Positions 33,160-41,494 of a stretch of 60,633 nucleotides of DNA are shown here, one piece after another. The notes beneath the pieces are model-generated. The model worked only from the letters and a program-made list of their open reading frames with translations. It was not told the DNA's origin and did no database searches. The stretch comes from Marinigracilibium pacificum (GTDB lineage: Bacteria > Bacteroidota > Bacteroidia > Cytophagales > Cyclobacteriaceae): contig NZ_JABBNU010000016.1 in NCBI RefSeq assembly GCF_012926615.1, positions 1 to 60,633 of the forward strand, read 5' to 3'. Made by a program: the position numbers and the translations under genes. Each line of letters opens with the position of its first letter. The first letter of the stretch is position 1.

Positions 33160-34215
33160 TTATTTAGGGCCTCTTTGAGGAGGTCTATCCGGAAAGCAAT
33201 CCAATGGATAATATGTAGAATTACCTAGCTGATCATTTACAACTAAAATGGTTAATATTGATTCCTTGTAGCCCGAAACAGGTACTGCAAGATTAAATGA
33301 AGCTTTTGAAAGTCCCAACTCAGTAAATTCAAGAGCTTCACTGAATTGCATATATTCAGACTTCCAGGTTTTTCCATTATCCTTAGAATATTTGAGCTGT
33401 GGGGTATCCAGAAGTCCGAACTTTTGTGTTAATACCACTGACGTCCATATCCAGGGACGTTCTTCATCCCAGTAACTTTTAGTTTCAGCCAACCTGACAC
33501 TTTCTAACCCTTGAATAAGATAAAATTTAACTGGAACTGTATAAGGTGGACAGAATTCTTCTCCACGAATGCCGACGTCAACAGAAACAGTGAAAATTCC
33601 ATCTTCATGTTTTCTATCTTTTCCTTTTAAGAGCAGATTTAGTTGTCTTGATTTCTCATCAGGAGTCATGGCAAATGTTTCGCCAACAGCAGGCCATGAC
33701 ACTTCAAGATCAATCCCTTCTGGTAAACCATGAATATCTTTGATATAATATTCACGTACTACACCAGCAGGTTCAAGAGAACGTGGATACGGTATCGATG
33801 CTCCAATCATTGTATACCAGACATGACCTAAAGGGTGTAAAACATGGTCATAAATCCATTTTAAGTCTACAACTCCCCCACTGCCTACACCATTTACCGT
33901 ATAGTGATATCTCCAGCGAGTTGAATATCCGGTTGGTATCTGGAGAGAATAAACATCAGTATAGTATTGCCTTGGTCGACCACTTATATTGAATATAACA
34001 TGCTGACATTCTCCAGGTGGTAAAATAACCACTTCTTCTATGGGACGGCCTGTTTTGTTATCTTCACCTTCATAATAAGGCCAACTGGTGACTAGTAAAT
34101 CTTTTTGTTGCTGGGTTAGATTACACACTTTTACTATGTGAAGCCACCTTCCATCGATATCGTGAATTGTTGCTTCAGCTTCAATTCTTACTTCTGATCC
34201 ATCGTCTTCTGGCAT
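33160..34215 (-). CDS. conserved hypothetical protein
   Basis: This 351-residue protein has no signal peptide and no recognised family. It is rich in Trp, Tyr and Pro (PHPLGHVWYTMIGASIPYPR-like region, WDEERPWIWTSVVLTQKFGL, YSKDNGKTWKSEYMQF). The latter resembles a BNR/Asp-box ('S.D.GKTW'), a feature of beta-propeller or sialidase-like repeats, but only one is seen. The stop codon lies 2 bp from the GrpB-family stop codon, so the two genes are tightly convergent. It is divergent from the ion-channel gene. Confidence 0.6.
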   Translation of the reverse strand: MPEDDGSEVRIEAEATIHDIDGRWLHIVKVCNLTQQQKDLLVTSWPYYEGEDNKTGRPIEEVVILPPGECQHVIFNISGRPRQYYTDVYSLQIPTGYSTRWRYHYTVNGVGSGGVVDLKWIYDHVLHPLGHVWYTMIGASIPYPRSLEPAGVVREYYIKDIHGLPEGIDLEVSWPAVGETFAMTPDEKSRQLNLLLKGKDRKHEDGIFTVSVDVGIRGEEFCPPYTVPVKFYLIQGLESVRLAETKSYWDEERPWIWTSVVLTQKFGLLDTPQLKYSKDNGKTWKSEYMQFSEALEFTELGLSKASFNLAVPVSGYKESILTILVVNDQLGNSTYYPLDCFPDRPPQRGPK

Positions 34216-34352
34216 TGATAGTGTGGTTATATATTATTGAATACTTATAATTTAATTAAATATCAGCTATTATTATATTATTTAGATATTCAGTTTATGA
34301 TTGTAACTTGTGAAAGTTAATATTATTTAATATCCGTTTAAAATTTAACCTG

Positions 34353-34394
34353 AACCAATAACATAATTATATTACTATAATTATGTTATTGGTT
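34353..34394. promoter_or_regulatory. perfect 19-bp AT-rich palindrome in a divergent promoter region
   Basis: AACCAATAACATAATTATA (34353-34371) and its exact reverse complement (34376-34394) surround a TTAC loop. It sits between the divergent starts at 34215(-) and 34446(+), 138 and 51 bp away. It could be an operator or cruciform affecting both genes. It is unlike the R, A and B families and has no T-tract typical of a terminator. Confidence 0.65.
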
Positions 34395-34445
34395 AATCAA
34401 AAGGAGTCGATTCCTTATTGAAAAGATTTAGAAACCTCGAAAATA

Positions 34446-35522
34446 ATGCCTTACAAAGGATACAAATTACACTTGAAGGACAGTTTGTTCTTCCTCTGCA
34501 TATGCTTAATTACAGTTTTTCATTCTTTGGCATTTAATCAAAATAATGAAGAGCTTGTCTATGGGGAATTACCAATTAAGGTAAGTGTAACCCTTACCAT
34601 TGATAAAATAGATGATATTAATTTGCGTGATGAATCATTTTTTATGGATGGCAACGTCCAATTTTACTGGAATGACCCCAGAAGTAAACTGCTTTTGAAT
34701 GATTCCATAACTGATAATAAAATTTTTGAAAATGAAGAGGCTTTGCAAGTCGTCCAAAACAATCCGTGGTTTCCGAAATTTGAATTCATTAATCTAATTG
34801 GAGATTTGGACGTTCACAAGATCCAATTAAAAGTTACTTCCAAAGGTAATATTGTATATCACTTATTTTTTAATGGAGTTTTTATTTCAAATTGGAATCT
34901 GAAAAAATTCCCTTTCGATACCCAGAACTTTAATATCAATATTGAGTCATTTGGTCAAGATGTAAGAGAACTGGTTTTTAATAGCGCCGAGTTGATTCCC
35001 GGGGAAAGTTTTATTAATCGGGACTGGAGATTTGCTGGCATGAATTCGAATATCACAAATCAAGACTATGAATTAAATACAATTACTGATATTGAAGAAT
35101 CAGCTAAGTTTTCAAGAGTTACTTTCAATTTGTCAGCAGAAAGAATCACAACTCCTTACAAATGGGTAATATTATTGCCTCTACTTATATTAATTTTACT
35201 ATCAGCTACGGTATTTTGGATTGAAGGATTACGGTTTAAGGTATTTAGTAGTATTGGGTTATTATTAGCCATTATTCTATTAAGATATTTTTCCCTCAAA
35301 GCTTATGTTCCTTTTCCAATAAATAGTCTAATGGGAGCCCTATTCATATTGGGGTTAGTTATTGCAACTCTAACTTTAATTATTACCGTTATTGTTCAAA
35401 GACTCAGAAATAGACAAATCACTCAATCAATAATTATTCCTTCAATACGAAAATTCAGGATTATAATTCCTGTGTTAGTTGTGTTTTTTATAATAATCAT
35501 TTTTCTAACTTTCATCCTTTAG
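34446..35522 (+). CDS. pentameric ligand-gated ion channel (Cys-loop-like, GLIC/ELIC type)
   Basis: This 358-residue protein has a signal region (to about 30) and an extracellular beta-sandwich with conserved NVQFYWNDPR and NWNLKKFPFDTQNF ('W.L..FPFD.Q', the Cys-loop-equivalent hallmark). Four C-terminal helices follow: M1 (239-259), pore-lining M2 (264-283, KVFSSIGLLLAIILLRYFSL), M3 (293-318) and M4 (336-358). Prokaryotic members lack the disulphide of the Cys loop, as here. They form cation or anion channels gated by protons, amines or unknown ligands. The ligand cannot be told from sequence. It is divergent from an unknown gene. Confidence 0.88.
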   Translation: MPYKGYKLHLKDSLFFLCICLITVFHSLAFNQNNEELVYGELPIKVSVTLTIDKIDDINLRDESFFMDGNVQFYWNDPRSKLLLNDSITDNKIFENEEALQVVQNNPWFPKFEFINLIGDLDVHKIQLKVTSKGNIVYHLFFNGVFISNWNLKKFPFDTQNFNINIESFGQDVRELVFNSAELIPGESFINRDWRFAGMNSNITNQDYELNTITDIEESAKFSRVTFNLSAERITTPYKWVILLPLLILILLSATVFWIEGLRFKVFSSIGLLLAIILLRYFSLKAYVPFPINSLMGALFILGLVIATLTLIITVIVQRLRNRQITQSIIIPSIRKFRIIIPVLVVFFIIIIFLTFIL

Positions 35523-35638
35523 AAGAGGGTTTAAAGACAAATTTTAAGTAGTATAGCAATCAATATATATTAACATTCAACGACATATAAGCATATTTCC
35601 ATCATTTGAACTAAATACTTTTATACAATCAACCAATA

Positions 35639-36304
35639 ATGAAAAATCGAATCTTAACCCACCTGAAGAGGTTTATATTTGAGTTTGTAATTGTCACATT
35701 AGGAATATTAAGTGCTTTTAGTATTAATAAATGGGATGAAAACAGAAAACTTAAGGCAGAAGAAATAACATCTTATAAAGCTCTTAAAAGCGATTTGGAA
35801 TCAGAACTTTTTGTATTCTCTTTTTATAAGAAACCGTTAATTAATGCCAGGCAATACCTTAAACCTGTTCTTGAAAACAACCATGAAAATATAGATTCTT
35901 TATTAACTTATTTACATACCGGATTTGATTTACAGGAACGTAATGCCACGTATATTAATTTGAAATATAGCGGGAAGCTTGGGTTAATCAGTAATGATAA
36001 GATTAAAAGCCGGGTTACTATGTATTATGAAACCTACTATCAAGGGTTAGAAAGCATGTCTAATTGGAATTACGATTTTAATCTGAATTTTCTTCAGCCA
36101 TATATGATTGCCAACTTTAAATTTAATCCTGATGAAAGTGATATATTGGAAAACCTGAAGCAAGATGAATTTTTAAACCTTATAAGATCAAGGTATCAGT
36201 TAGTTGAGTACAATATTTCTACGATCGAAAAATCTGAGAATCTGATCAATAAAATTATCGAAGAGATTGATGCTGAGTTAATTGAGCAAGAAAAAGATGT
36301 TTGA
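35639..36304 (+). CDS. DUF6090-like membrane protein
   Basis: This 221-residue protein has one N-terminal membrane helix, FIFEFVIVTLGILSAFSINK, then WDENRKLKAEEITSYKALKS. That is the signature of the DUF6090 family of Bacteroidota (membrane helix plus helical soluble domain). The rest is a helical domain with conserved-looking Tyr (RVTMYYETYYQGL). The function is unknown. These genes often occur in paralogous tandem clusters; here it is single. Confidence 0.78.
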   Translation: MKNRILTHLKRFIFEFVIVTLGILSAFSINKWDENRKLKAEEITSYKALKSDLESELFVFSFYKKPLINARQYLKPVLENNHENIDSLLTYLHTGFDLQERNATYINLKYSGKLGLISNDKIKSRVTMYYETYYQGLESMSNWNYDFNLNFLQPYMIANFKFNPDESDILENLKQDEFLNLIRSRYQLVEYNISTIEKSENLINKIIEEIDAELIEQEKDV

Positions 36305-36423
36305 TCTGGTTGGCAAGTTTCTAATTAAGTATCTTTTATTTATCAATTATTAGTCAGAAGGATTTCATTTTTATATTAAGAGTTAATTTTAAGTAGAGTG
36401 AGTTTAGAGAAAGTTTTCAAATA

Positions 36424-37026
36424 ATGAATAAGCTATATTATATATTGATTTTATCAGGGATAATGTGTTTTTCGTCATGTAAACGTTCAGATGAATCTAG
36501 TATGGGATTTAATTTTGAGTACTACAATATTCAGGATTCTGAAATTATATCCAAAACTGATTTAATAGCTGTGACTGATGAAGATTATCTTCAATTTGGA
36601 GCTAGAGTTGCTTACATAAATAATCATGGAGATACCATTATTCCCCTTGGTAGGTATTCTTATTATGGTACAGATACGTTAAAGTATTTTGCAAATGTAA
36701 TTGAGCATCCCAACGATAGTACTTGGGGAAGAATGGTTGCAATTGATAGAAATCAGAATATATTATTTGATTTGGTAATGTTTGATAATGGTCCGGAGCC
36801 ATTCAAAGATGGAATGCTTAGAGTATCGAGAAATGGTAAAATGGGATTTGCCAACAAATTTGGTCAGGTGGTGATACCATGCGATTATGAATACGCACGA
36901 TGGTTTGAAAATGGCATTGCTGAGGTTACTTTCGATGTTAAAGAAGTATCTCGTGATGATGAACATTCAATGGTAGAAAGCGATGAGTGGTTTGAAATTG
37001 ATAAAAAGGGTGAGAAATTGAATTGA
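36424..37026 (+). CDS. WG-repeat lipoprotein
   Basis: This 200-residue protein has a lipobox (CFSSC, Cys19). WG-type repeats are visible as VAYINNHGDTIIPLGRYSY and GKMGFANKFGQVVIPCDYEY, plus AVDRN-like AIDRNQNILFDLVMFDN. The family pattern is 'G..GYI...G..VIP..Y', associated with secreted or surface proteins of unknown function in Bacteroidota. It lies 19 bp upstream of a small membrane-protein gene, and the three genes up to 37712 are probably one operon. Confidence 0.78.
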   Translation: MNKLYYILILSGIMCFSSCKRSDESSMGFNFEYYNIQDSEIISKTDLIAVTDEDYLQFGARVAYINNHGDTIIPLGRYSYYGTDTLKYFANVIEHPNDSTWGRMVAIDRNQNILFDLVMFDNGPEPFKDGMLRVSRNGKMGFANKFGQVVIPCDYEYARWFENGIAEVTFDVKEVSRDDEHSMVESDEWFEIDKKGEKLN

Positions 37027-37045
37027 AATATAATATCACATAATC

Positions 37046-37291
37046 ATGGTAAAGAAAATAGAAGAGCTAACCGATGAAGAGTTATCGCAGGAAGTGAAGA
37101 AAATGAAATCATCTAGCATTTATGATGCATTGATTATAGGCTTCTTGATAGGAGTTGCCATTTATAGCTCTGTTAAAAATGGAATTGGCTTGTTAAGCTT
37201 TTTACCATTAGTTTATATCCCAATTGCAGCTAAAAATAAAGTTCGAAATCACCAGTTGAAAAAGCAATTCGATGAAAGACACAGTAAATAA
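37046..37291 (+). CDS. small two-TM protein
   Basis: This 81-residue protein has a charged cytoplasmic N-terminus (VKKIEELTDEELSQEVKKMK), two membrane helices (about 30-46 and 52-66) and a basic C-terminus. This form is frequent in Bacteroidota as a membrane protein of unknown role. It overlaps the DinB-family gene by 20 bp, so translation is coupled. Confidence 0.68.
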   Translation: MVKKIEELTDEELSQEVKKMKSSSIYDALIIGFLIGVAIYSSVKNGIGLLSFLPLVYIPIAAKNKVRNHQLKKQFDERHSK

Positions 37292-37712
37292 ATTAAAGCA
37301 GCTTCTTAATTCAGGAAAAAAGTATATTTCAAATTCATCTGAATCAGACTTATCATTGAAGCCAGCACCCGAAAAATGGTCTAAAAAGGAAATTTTGGGT
37401 CACTTAATTGATTCTGCAATAAATAACCTTCAGCGGTTTACCGAAATTCAGTTTGAAGATAAGCCCTACCCTATTAGAAAGTACAATCAGGATGAGTTAG
37501 TAAAAGCAAATGACTACCAAAATGCTGAGATAACCGAACTACTTAATTTCTGGCTAGCACTTAATCAAAGAATAGTTAGTGTGATGAATCAACAAACTGA
37601 GGAAACACTTAATTATAAAATAGATTTTGGAAAAGGTGAAATATCTGATTTACGTTTCTTGATGACTGATTATGTTGACCATTTGGAGCATCACTTGAAG
37701 CAGATATTTTAA
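37272..37712 (+). CDS. DinB-family protein
   Basis: This 146-residue four-helix bundle has WSKKEILGHLIDSAINNLQR and a terminal DYVDHLEHHLKQIF. It matches DinB/DUF1569-type folds, which bind a metal through three His residues (here His in LGHLID and the HLEHHL pair). Such proteins include thiol transferases (bacillithiol or mycothiol types) and others of unknown substrate. The overlap with the small membrane-protein gene suggests coupled expression. Confidence 0.82.
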   Translation: MKDTVNKLKQLLNSGKKYISNSSESDLSLKPAPEKWSKKEILGHLIDSAINNLQRFTEIQFEDKPYPIRKYNQDELVKANDYQNAEITELLNFWLALNQRIVSVMNQQTEETLNYKIDFGKGEISDLRFLMTDYVDHLEHHLKQIF

Positions 37713-37853
37713 TCTGACCCGTAATATTAGTAGTAGAATAAATATTTTGAACTTTATTAAGCAATACAAGTAAATTAACTTATATTCATGATAAGTCTCT
37801 CCTTTTAGACTTTTGACATTATTTATGTCAATCAAATTGAAACTACCATTATC

Positions 37854-39497
37854 ATGAAATTTATATCAAAAGGTTATTCGATACTAATTTGTACGATTTT
37901 ATTAATATCCTGCAATAGTAAAAGTGATCAAAAAAAAGAAGTTAAGGATACCATAAATGAAAAGGTTCATGTTGCTTTTGCCGGTGGTGGATGGCGTGCT
38001 CATACAGCCCATTCGGCATGGACAATTGCATTGTTAGATAGTGGCAGGCAAAATTTAAATGATATATTTACTAATGTTGGTGTAGTTTCTTCAAATTCCG
38101 GAGGTAGTTGGTTTAGTACTATGTTAATGTATTCTGATGATTTTGTCTCGGATATTGAGGCATCAGATGCAGTAACCAATTGGACAACTACAAATGGTTG
38201 GATTGGTAAGCAAAGGCAACTTTTTGATGCAGCTAATTGTGGGGATGTTCCCGATGATATTTATTTAGAATGTGTATTTGATTATTATACAGGGATAGAT
38301 TTTAAGGGTGGTTTGTTTTGGAAATTGATGGTGGATAGTCTGGTCTATAAAGATTATTCATTAGGAAACACAACCTTAAAGGACTCCCATTTAGTTTGGG
38401 CATCTGAAAAACCATTGCTCCTGGCGTCTTCATTGTTAAATAATGCTGTATTGCTCAACAAAGAAGGTGATATCGAAAATAATCATTATTATTATCAGGT
38501 TTGTTTATCTCCCGCTACTCCGGAACTAAATGGAGACTCTGGATCAACTTGTAGTGATGGTATGCCTTATGATGTAACTCCGGTAACATTTTCAAGCATA
38601 CCCGATGGAGTTAATTACCAGCCTTCCCCTTTTTTTGCTGAACTCGGCACTAGTTCAAACTCTTCAGTTTTTAATATTGGTTACACTGCAGATTATGTAG
38701 TTGATAATCCTCCTGTAGAAACATCAAGTTTAGTTTTACCAATTGACGATTCCAACTTACCGGTAATGACTGCCGCCTCAGCTTCCAGTGCAGCAGCCGG
38801 ATTTGGAGCCAGTGAACGAATTACCGATGACTTTGATCTTTCTTATATTTTATCAGAAGATGCCATAAGTTTTAGTTTTGACAATTCTTCTGTGGAATAT
38901 ATTGATACTAAAGGATTGAGTTTGGAAGAGTTAGTTCAAAATAAGGTTTTAAGACTAGCTGATGGTGGATCAATTGATAATTCTGCTGTGGCTCAATTGG
39001 TAAGGTCGCTTCAATTCAATAACCAGGGAGATGATTTTAATATTATTGCATTTGATAATGTTTCAACGATATCAGTTCCGGGAAATAATGCAGCCAATGT
39101 AGGAATTGATATTGCCAGTTTATTTGGTTTCCCTGACAGGCTTTGTGTAAATCTTGACTTTAAAGATTTCTGTATAAACACTCCCGAACTTCAAATATTC
39201 GATTCTGCTGCACTTTATACTACTCAACCAGTTTGGACTATTAATGATGGTGATAATCAACTTGTTTATACAAAATATGAAGTGACAACGATTAGCAATC
39301 CTGCTTTAGGTATTACCGCAGGATCAAAAGGAACTCTGCACTCATTTACCTGTGCCTATCCAACAGCGACTACCGCACCAGTTGATGGTGATAAGAATTT
39401 TGATGCTTACGAATCGATGTTCAATTTCATAATATCCGGGTTGAACGATAATAATGGCGAAGGATTTAATCTCCTCAGAAGTGCTTTTGGACTTTAA
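37854..39497 (+). CDS. cPLA2/lysophospholipase-like lipoprotein
   Basis: This 547-residue protein has a lipobox (LLISC, Cys20). Cytosolic-phospholipase-A2/patatin-type motifs are the glycine-rich oxyanion hole VAFAGGGWRAH, the nucleophile elbow VVSSNSGGSWFSTML (Ser in a G/S-rich turn), and the catalytic-Asp motif LADGGSIDNSAVAQLV near residue 370. It should hydrolyse phospholipid acyl chains at or near the outer membrane. Homologues are known in eukaryotes and scattered marine bacteria. It is monocistronic, and a bidirectional terminator follows. Confidence 0.8.
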   Translation: MKFISKGYSILICTILLISCNSKSDQKKEVKDTINEKVHVAFAGGGWRAHTAHSAWTIALLDSGRQNLNDIFTNVGVVSSNSGGSWFSTMLMYSDDFVSDIEASDAVTNWTTTNGWIGKQRQLFDAANCGDVPDDIYLECVFDYYTGIDFKGGLFWKLMVDSLVYKDYSLGNTTLKDSHLVWASEKPLLLASSLLNNAVLLNKEGDIENNHYYYQVCLSPATPELNGDSGSTCSDGMPYDVTPVTFSSIPDGVNYQPSPFFAELGTSSNSSVFNIGYTADYVVDNPPVETSSLVLPIDDSNLPVMTAASASSAAAGFGASERITDDFDLSYILSEDAISFSFDNSSVEYIDTKGLSLEELVQNKVLRLADGGSIDNSAVAQLVRSLQFNNQGDDFNIIAFDNVSTISVPGNNAANVGIDIASLFGFPDRLCVNLDFKDFCINTPELQIFDSAALYTTQPVWTINDGDNQLVYTKYEVTTISNPALGITAGSKGTLHSFTCAYPTATTAPVDGDKNFDAYESMFNFIISGLNDNNGEGFNLLRSAFGL

Positions 39498-39524
39498 TTT
39501 TGAGACTTAATAAATAAAAGTATT

Positions 39525-39560
39525 ATCAAAATCCACCCTGATTAAGGAGTGGATTTTGAT
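39525..39560. terminator. bidirectional terminator between convergent genes
   Basis: ATCAAAATCCAC (39525-39536) and GTGGATTTTGAT (39549-39560) form a perfect 12-bp stem. T-rich sequence (GTTTTT) lies on the + side. It lies between the convergent lysophospholipase and acyltransferase genes and can serve both. Confidence 0.85.
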
Positions 39561-39567
39561 GTTTTTA

Positions 39568-40683
39568 TCAATACTGGTTGTTCTTTTTTATTTCCAGTTG
39601 ACTTTTTTCTATGCATAGTTTTATAAAACTGTATCGCACCATTTTTAACCCGAATAATGGACGGACGAACCCAACTCTTCTGATTATGAATTCATAAATT
39701 AAAAAACATACTGTTCCGGTAAAGATCACAATAGAAAGAAATTTAAGTTCTACCGGTATTTTTAATGGCAGTATAAGAGCTGCGCCTGCATACAATACAA
39801 ACATATGGATTATATAAACAGGATAAGCTGCCTGACTTAGATATGCCAAGGCTTTACCTGGTTTATTAAGGTGTTTGTAACCCAGACCAAAAATTGCCAG
39901 TATCCAGCAGTTTGATTCTGCAGCCATTAGTGTATGCGGTGCATTTAATTCATAAACAAACAGTCGGACGCAGTATAAAGACAACGCTAGTATAAGATAT
40001 AGCCATCTCCATTTTAATACAGTTTGCCAAAATGTATTTCCACAATACACAAAGAGAAACCCAAATAAAAATGCAAGAAACCCAATAAAAAAGCCATGCC
40101 AGGTTTCAGCGTACATCTCAAATAATGCTGGTTTAACAAGGATTACTTCGAGTATAAAAAATGCTGAAATTGAAAGCGGTCCTATTGGATTACTAAACAA
40201 TAGATTCAACTTTTTACTGAATGATCCTCCTTCCCTCTTTTTCAGAAAAAATAAGAACGGAGATAATACTAATACATATACAAAAATATTCCCGAGAAAC
40301 CATAAATGTGCCGGACCTGGCATATACGCATACGGCATATTATAATACTTCTGTAAAATAAAAATATGTATTGGTGTTATTAATGCTATGCCAAATAGCA
40401 AGGGTACTAGTATTCTTTGTGTTCGTTCTATCAATAATTTCATCAAGTCTCGCTTTCTCATGGCAAAGTATAGTCCCATACCAGAAACATAAAACAGTAA
40501 TGGTATTCTCCATACGTTTAGCATCGTCATTGGCTTCCATAATCCCTCGATTAGTTCGTTACTTCTGATAAAGCCAATGAACATTGCCCAGGGTTGAAAG
40601 ATAATTGCTATATGGTAGATTAATAATAATCCAATAGCAATTACCCTCAGCCAATCAATATCGTATCTTCTTTCTGTAATCAT
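39568..40683 (-). CDS. acyltransferase-3 family membrane protein
   Basis: This 371-residue protein has about ten membrane helices. It shows the acyltransferase-3 motif at the N-terminus (RRYDIDWLRVIAIGLLLIYH, with the R/D and His-containing helix) and further helices with HLWFLGNIFVYVLV, which fits OpgC-like and DUF-type members. Such enzymes transfer acyl (often acetyl or succinyl) groups to sugars or lipids at the membrane. The ankyrin lipoprotein gene lies upstream by 8 bp on the same strand, suggesting one transcript. Confidence 0.85.
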   Translation of the reverse strand: MITERRYDIDWLRVIAIGLLLIYHIAIIFQPWAMFIGFIRSNELIEGLWKPMTMLNVWRIPLLFYVSGMGLYFAMRKRDLMKLLIERTQRILVPLLFGIALITPIHIFILQKYYNMPYAYMPGPAHLWFLGNIFVYVLVLSPFLFFLKKREGGSFSKKLNLLFSNPIGPLSISAFFILEVILVKPALFEMYAETWHGFFIGFLAFLFGFLFVYCGNTFWQTVLKWRWLYLILALSLYCVRLFVYELNAPHTLMAAESNCWILAIFGLGYKHLNKPGKALAYLSQAAYPVYIIHMFVLYAGAALILPLKIPVELKFLSIVIFTGTVCFLIYEFIIRRVGFVRPLFGLKMVRYSFIKLCIEKSQLEIKKNNQY

Positions 40684-40691
40684 TGCTTGTA

Positions 40692-41264
40692 CTATTGCAG
40701 CATCATTGCTATTACAGGACGTGTTTTTTCCAATTCATCCATATCCAGTTTTAATCCTAATGGACTAAGTTGTTCCTTTAACATTTGATATATAGGTTTG
40801 ATATCCTTAAAGTCTCCGGACACAGTTTCAAGAGGAGTTGCTCCATAGTTGTTTTTTGCAGTTTTATCTGCATTAGCATCAATCAACATTTGAACTATCT
40901 CAACTCTGCAGAAAAATGCTGCCACATGTAATGCGGTTGAACCATCATTGTTTTTAATCGAAAGATCTGAATCCGCATCTATAAGGACTTTTGCAATTTC
41001 TCTTTTATCAAAAGTGATCGCCGTGATCAATGGTGTAGCCCCACTCATTGGCTCTTTTTCATTAAGGTTGGTGCCAGCTTCTATATGTTGCTTTACAACT
41101 TCGATGTTTCCGGAGATGATTGCAGAGTGAATATTCATTTCCGGACTAACCGATGCATTCTTAACCTCTTTACTTTTTTCGGCTTGCCCGCAAGAGATCA
41201 ATACAGAGCCCATCATAGTTATTAAAAAGAGCGCTTTGGTCAGGTTGATTTTAATTGTTTTCAT
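40692..41264 (-). CDS. ankyrin-repeat lipoprotein
   Basis: This 190-residue protein has a lipoprotein signal (VLISC, Cys25). At least three ankyrin repeats follow: NIHSAIISGNIEVVKQHIEA, then GATPLITAITFDKREIAKVL and GSTALHVAAFFCRVEIVQML, then GATPLETV. Ankyrin repeats bind proteins. Its lipid anchor and pairing with the acyltransferase gene suggest an envelope role, perhaps as a partner of that enzyme. It is divergent from the AraC-TPR regulator. Confidence 0.85.
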   Translation of the reverse strand: MKTIKINLTKALFLITMMGSVLISCGQAEKSKEVKNASVSPEMNIHSAIISGNIEVVKQHIEAGTNLNEKEPMSGATPLITAITFDKREIAKVLIDADSDLSIKNNDGSTALHVAAFFCRVEIVQMLIDANADKTAKNNYGATPLETVSGDFKDIKPIYQMLKEQLSPLGLKLDMDELEKTRPVIAMMLQ

Positions 41265-41494
41265 AATTGAAAGTTTCTGATTTTATGTTTTAACTATCGC
41301 AAAGGTCAGAAATCAATGAATATGAGGCTTATGAGCTATGTTGCCAATGATATCAAGTTTGAGGAATGAGTATAAAATATGATGCAGCCATATAAATTAT
41401 GACGCAAAAGCTCATTTTTTACTTTTTAAAAGTTCAATATTAAACTGTGGGGATTGAATTTAATTTTATTATTTTCACCACAATATTTAATGAC

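Noticed and set aside
34353-34394. The 19-bp palindrome as a transcription terminator
   Set aside because: It lies upstream of both genes and not after any gene, has no GC-rich stem and no T-tract.
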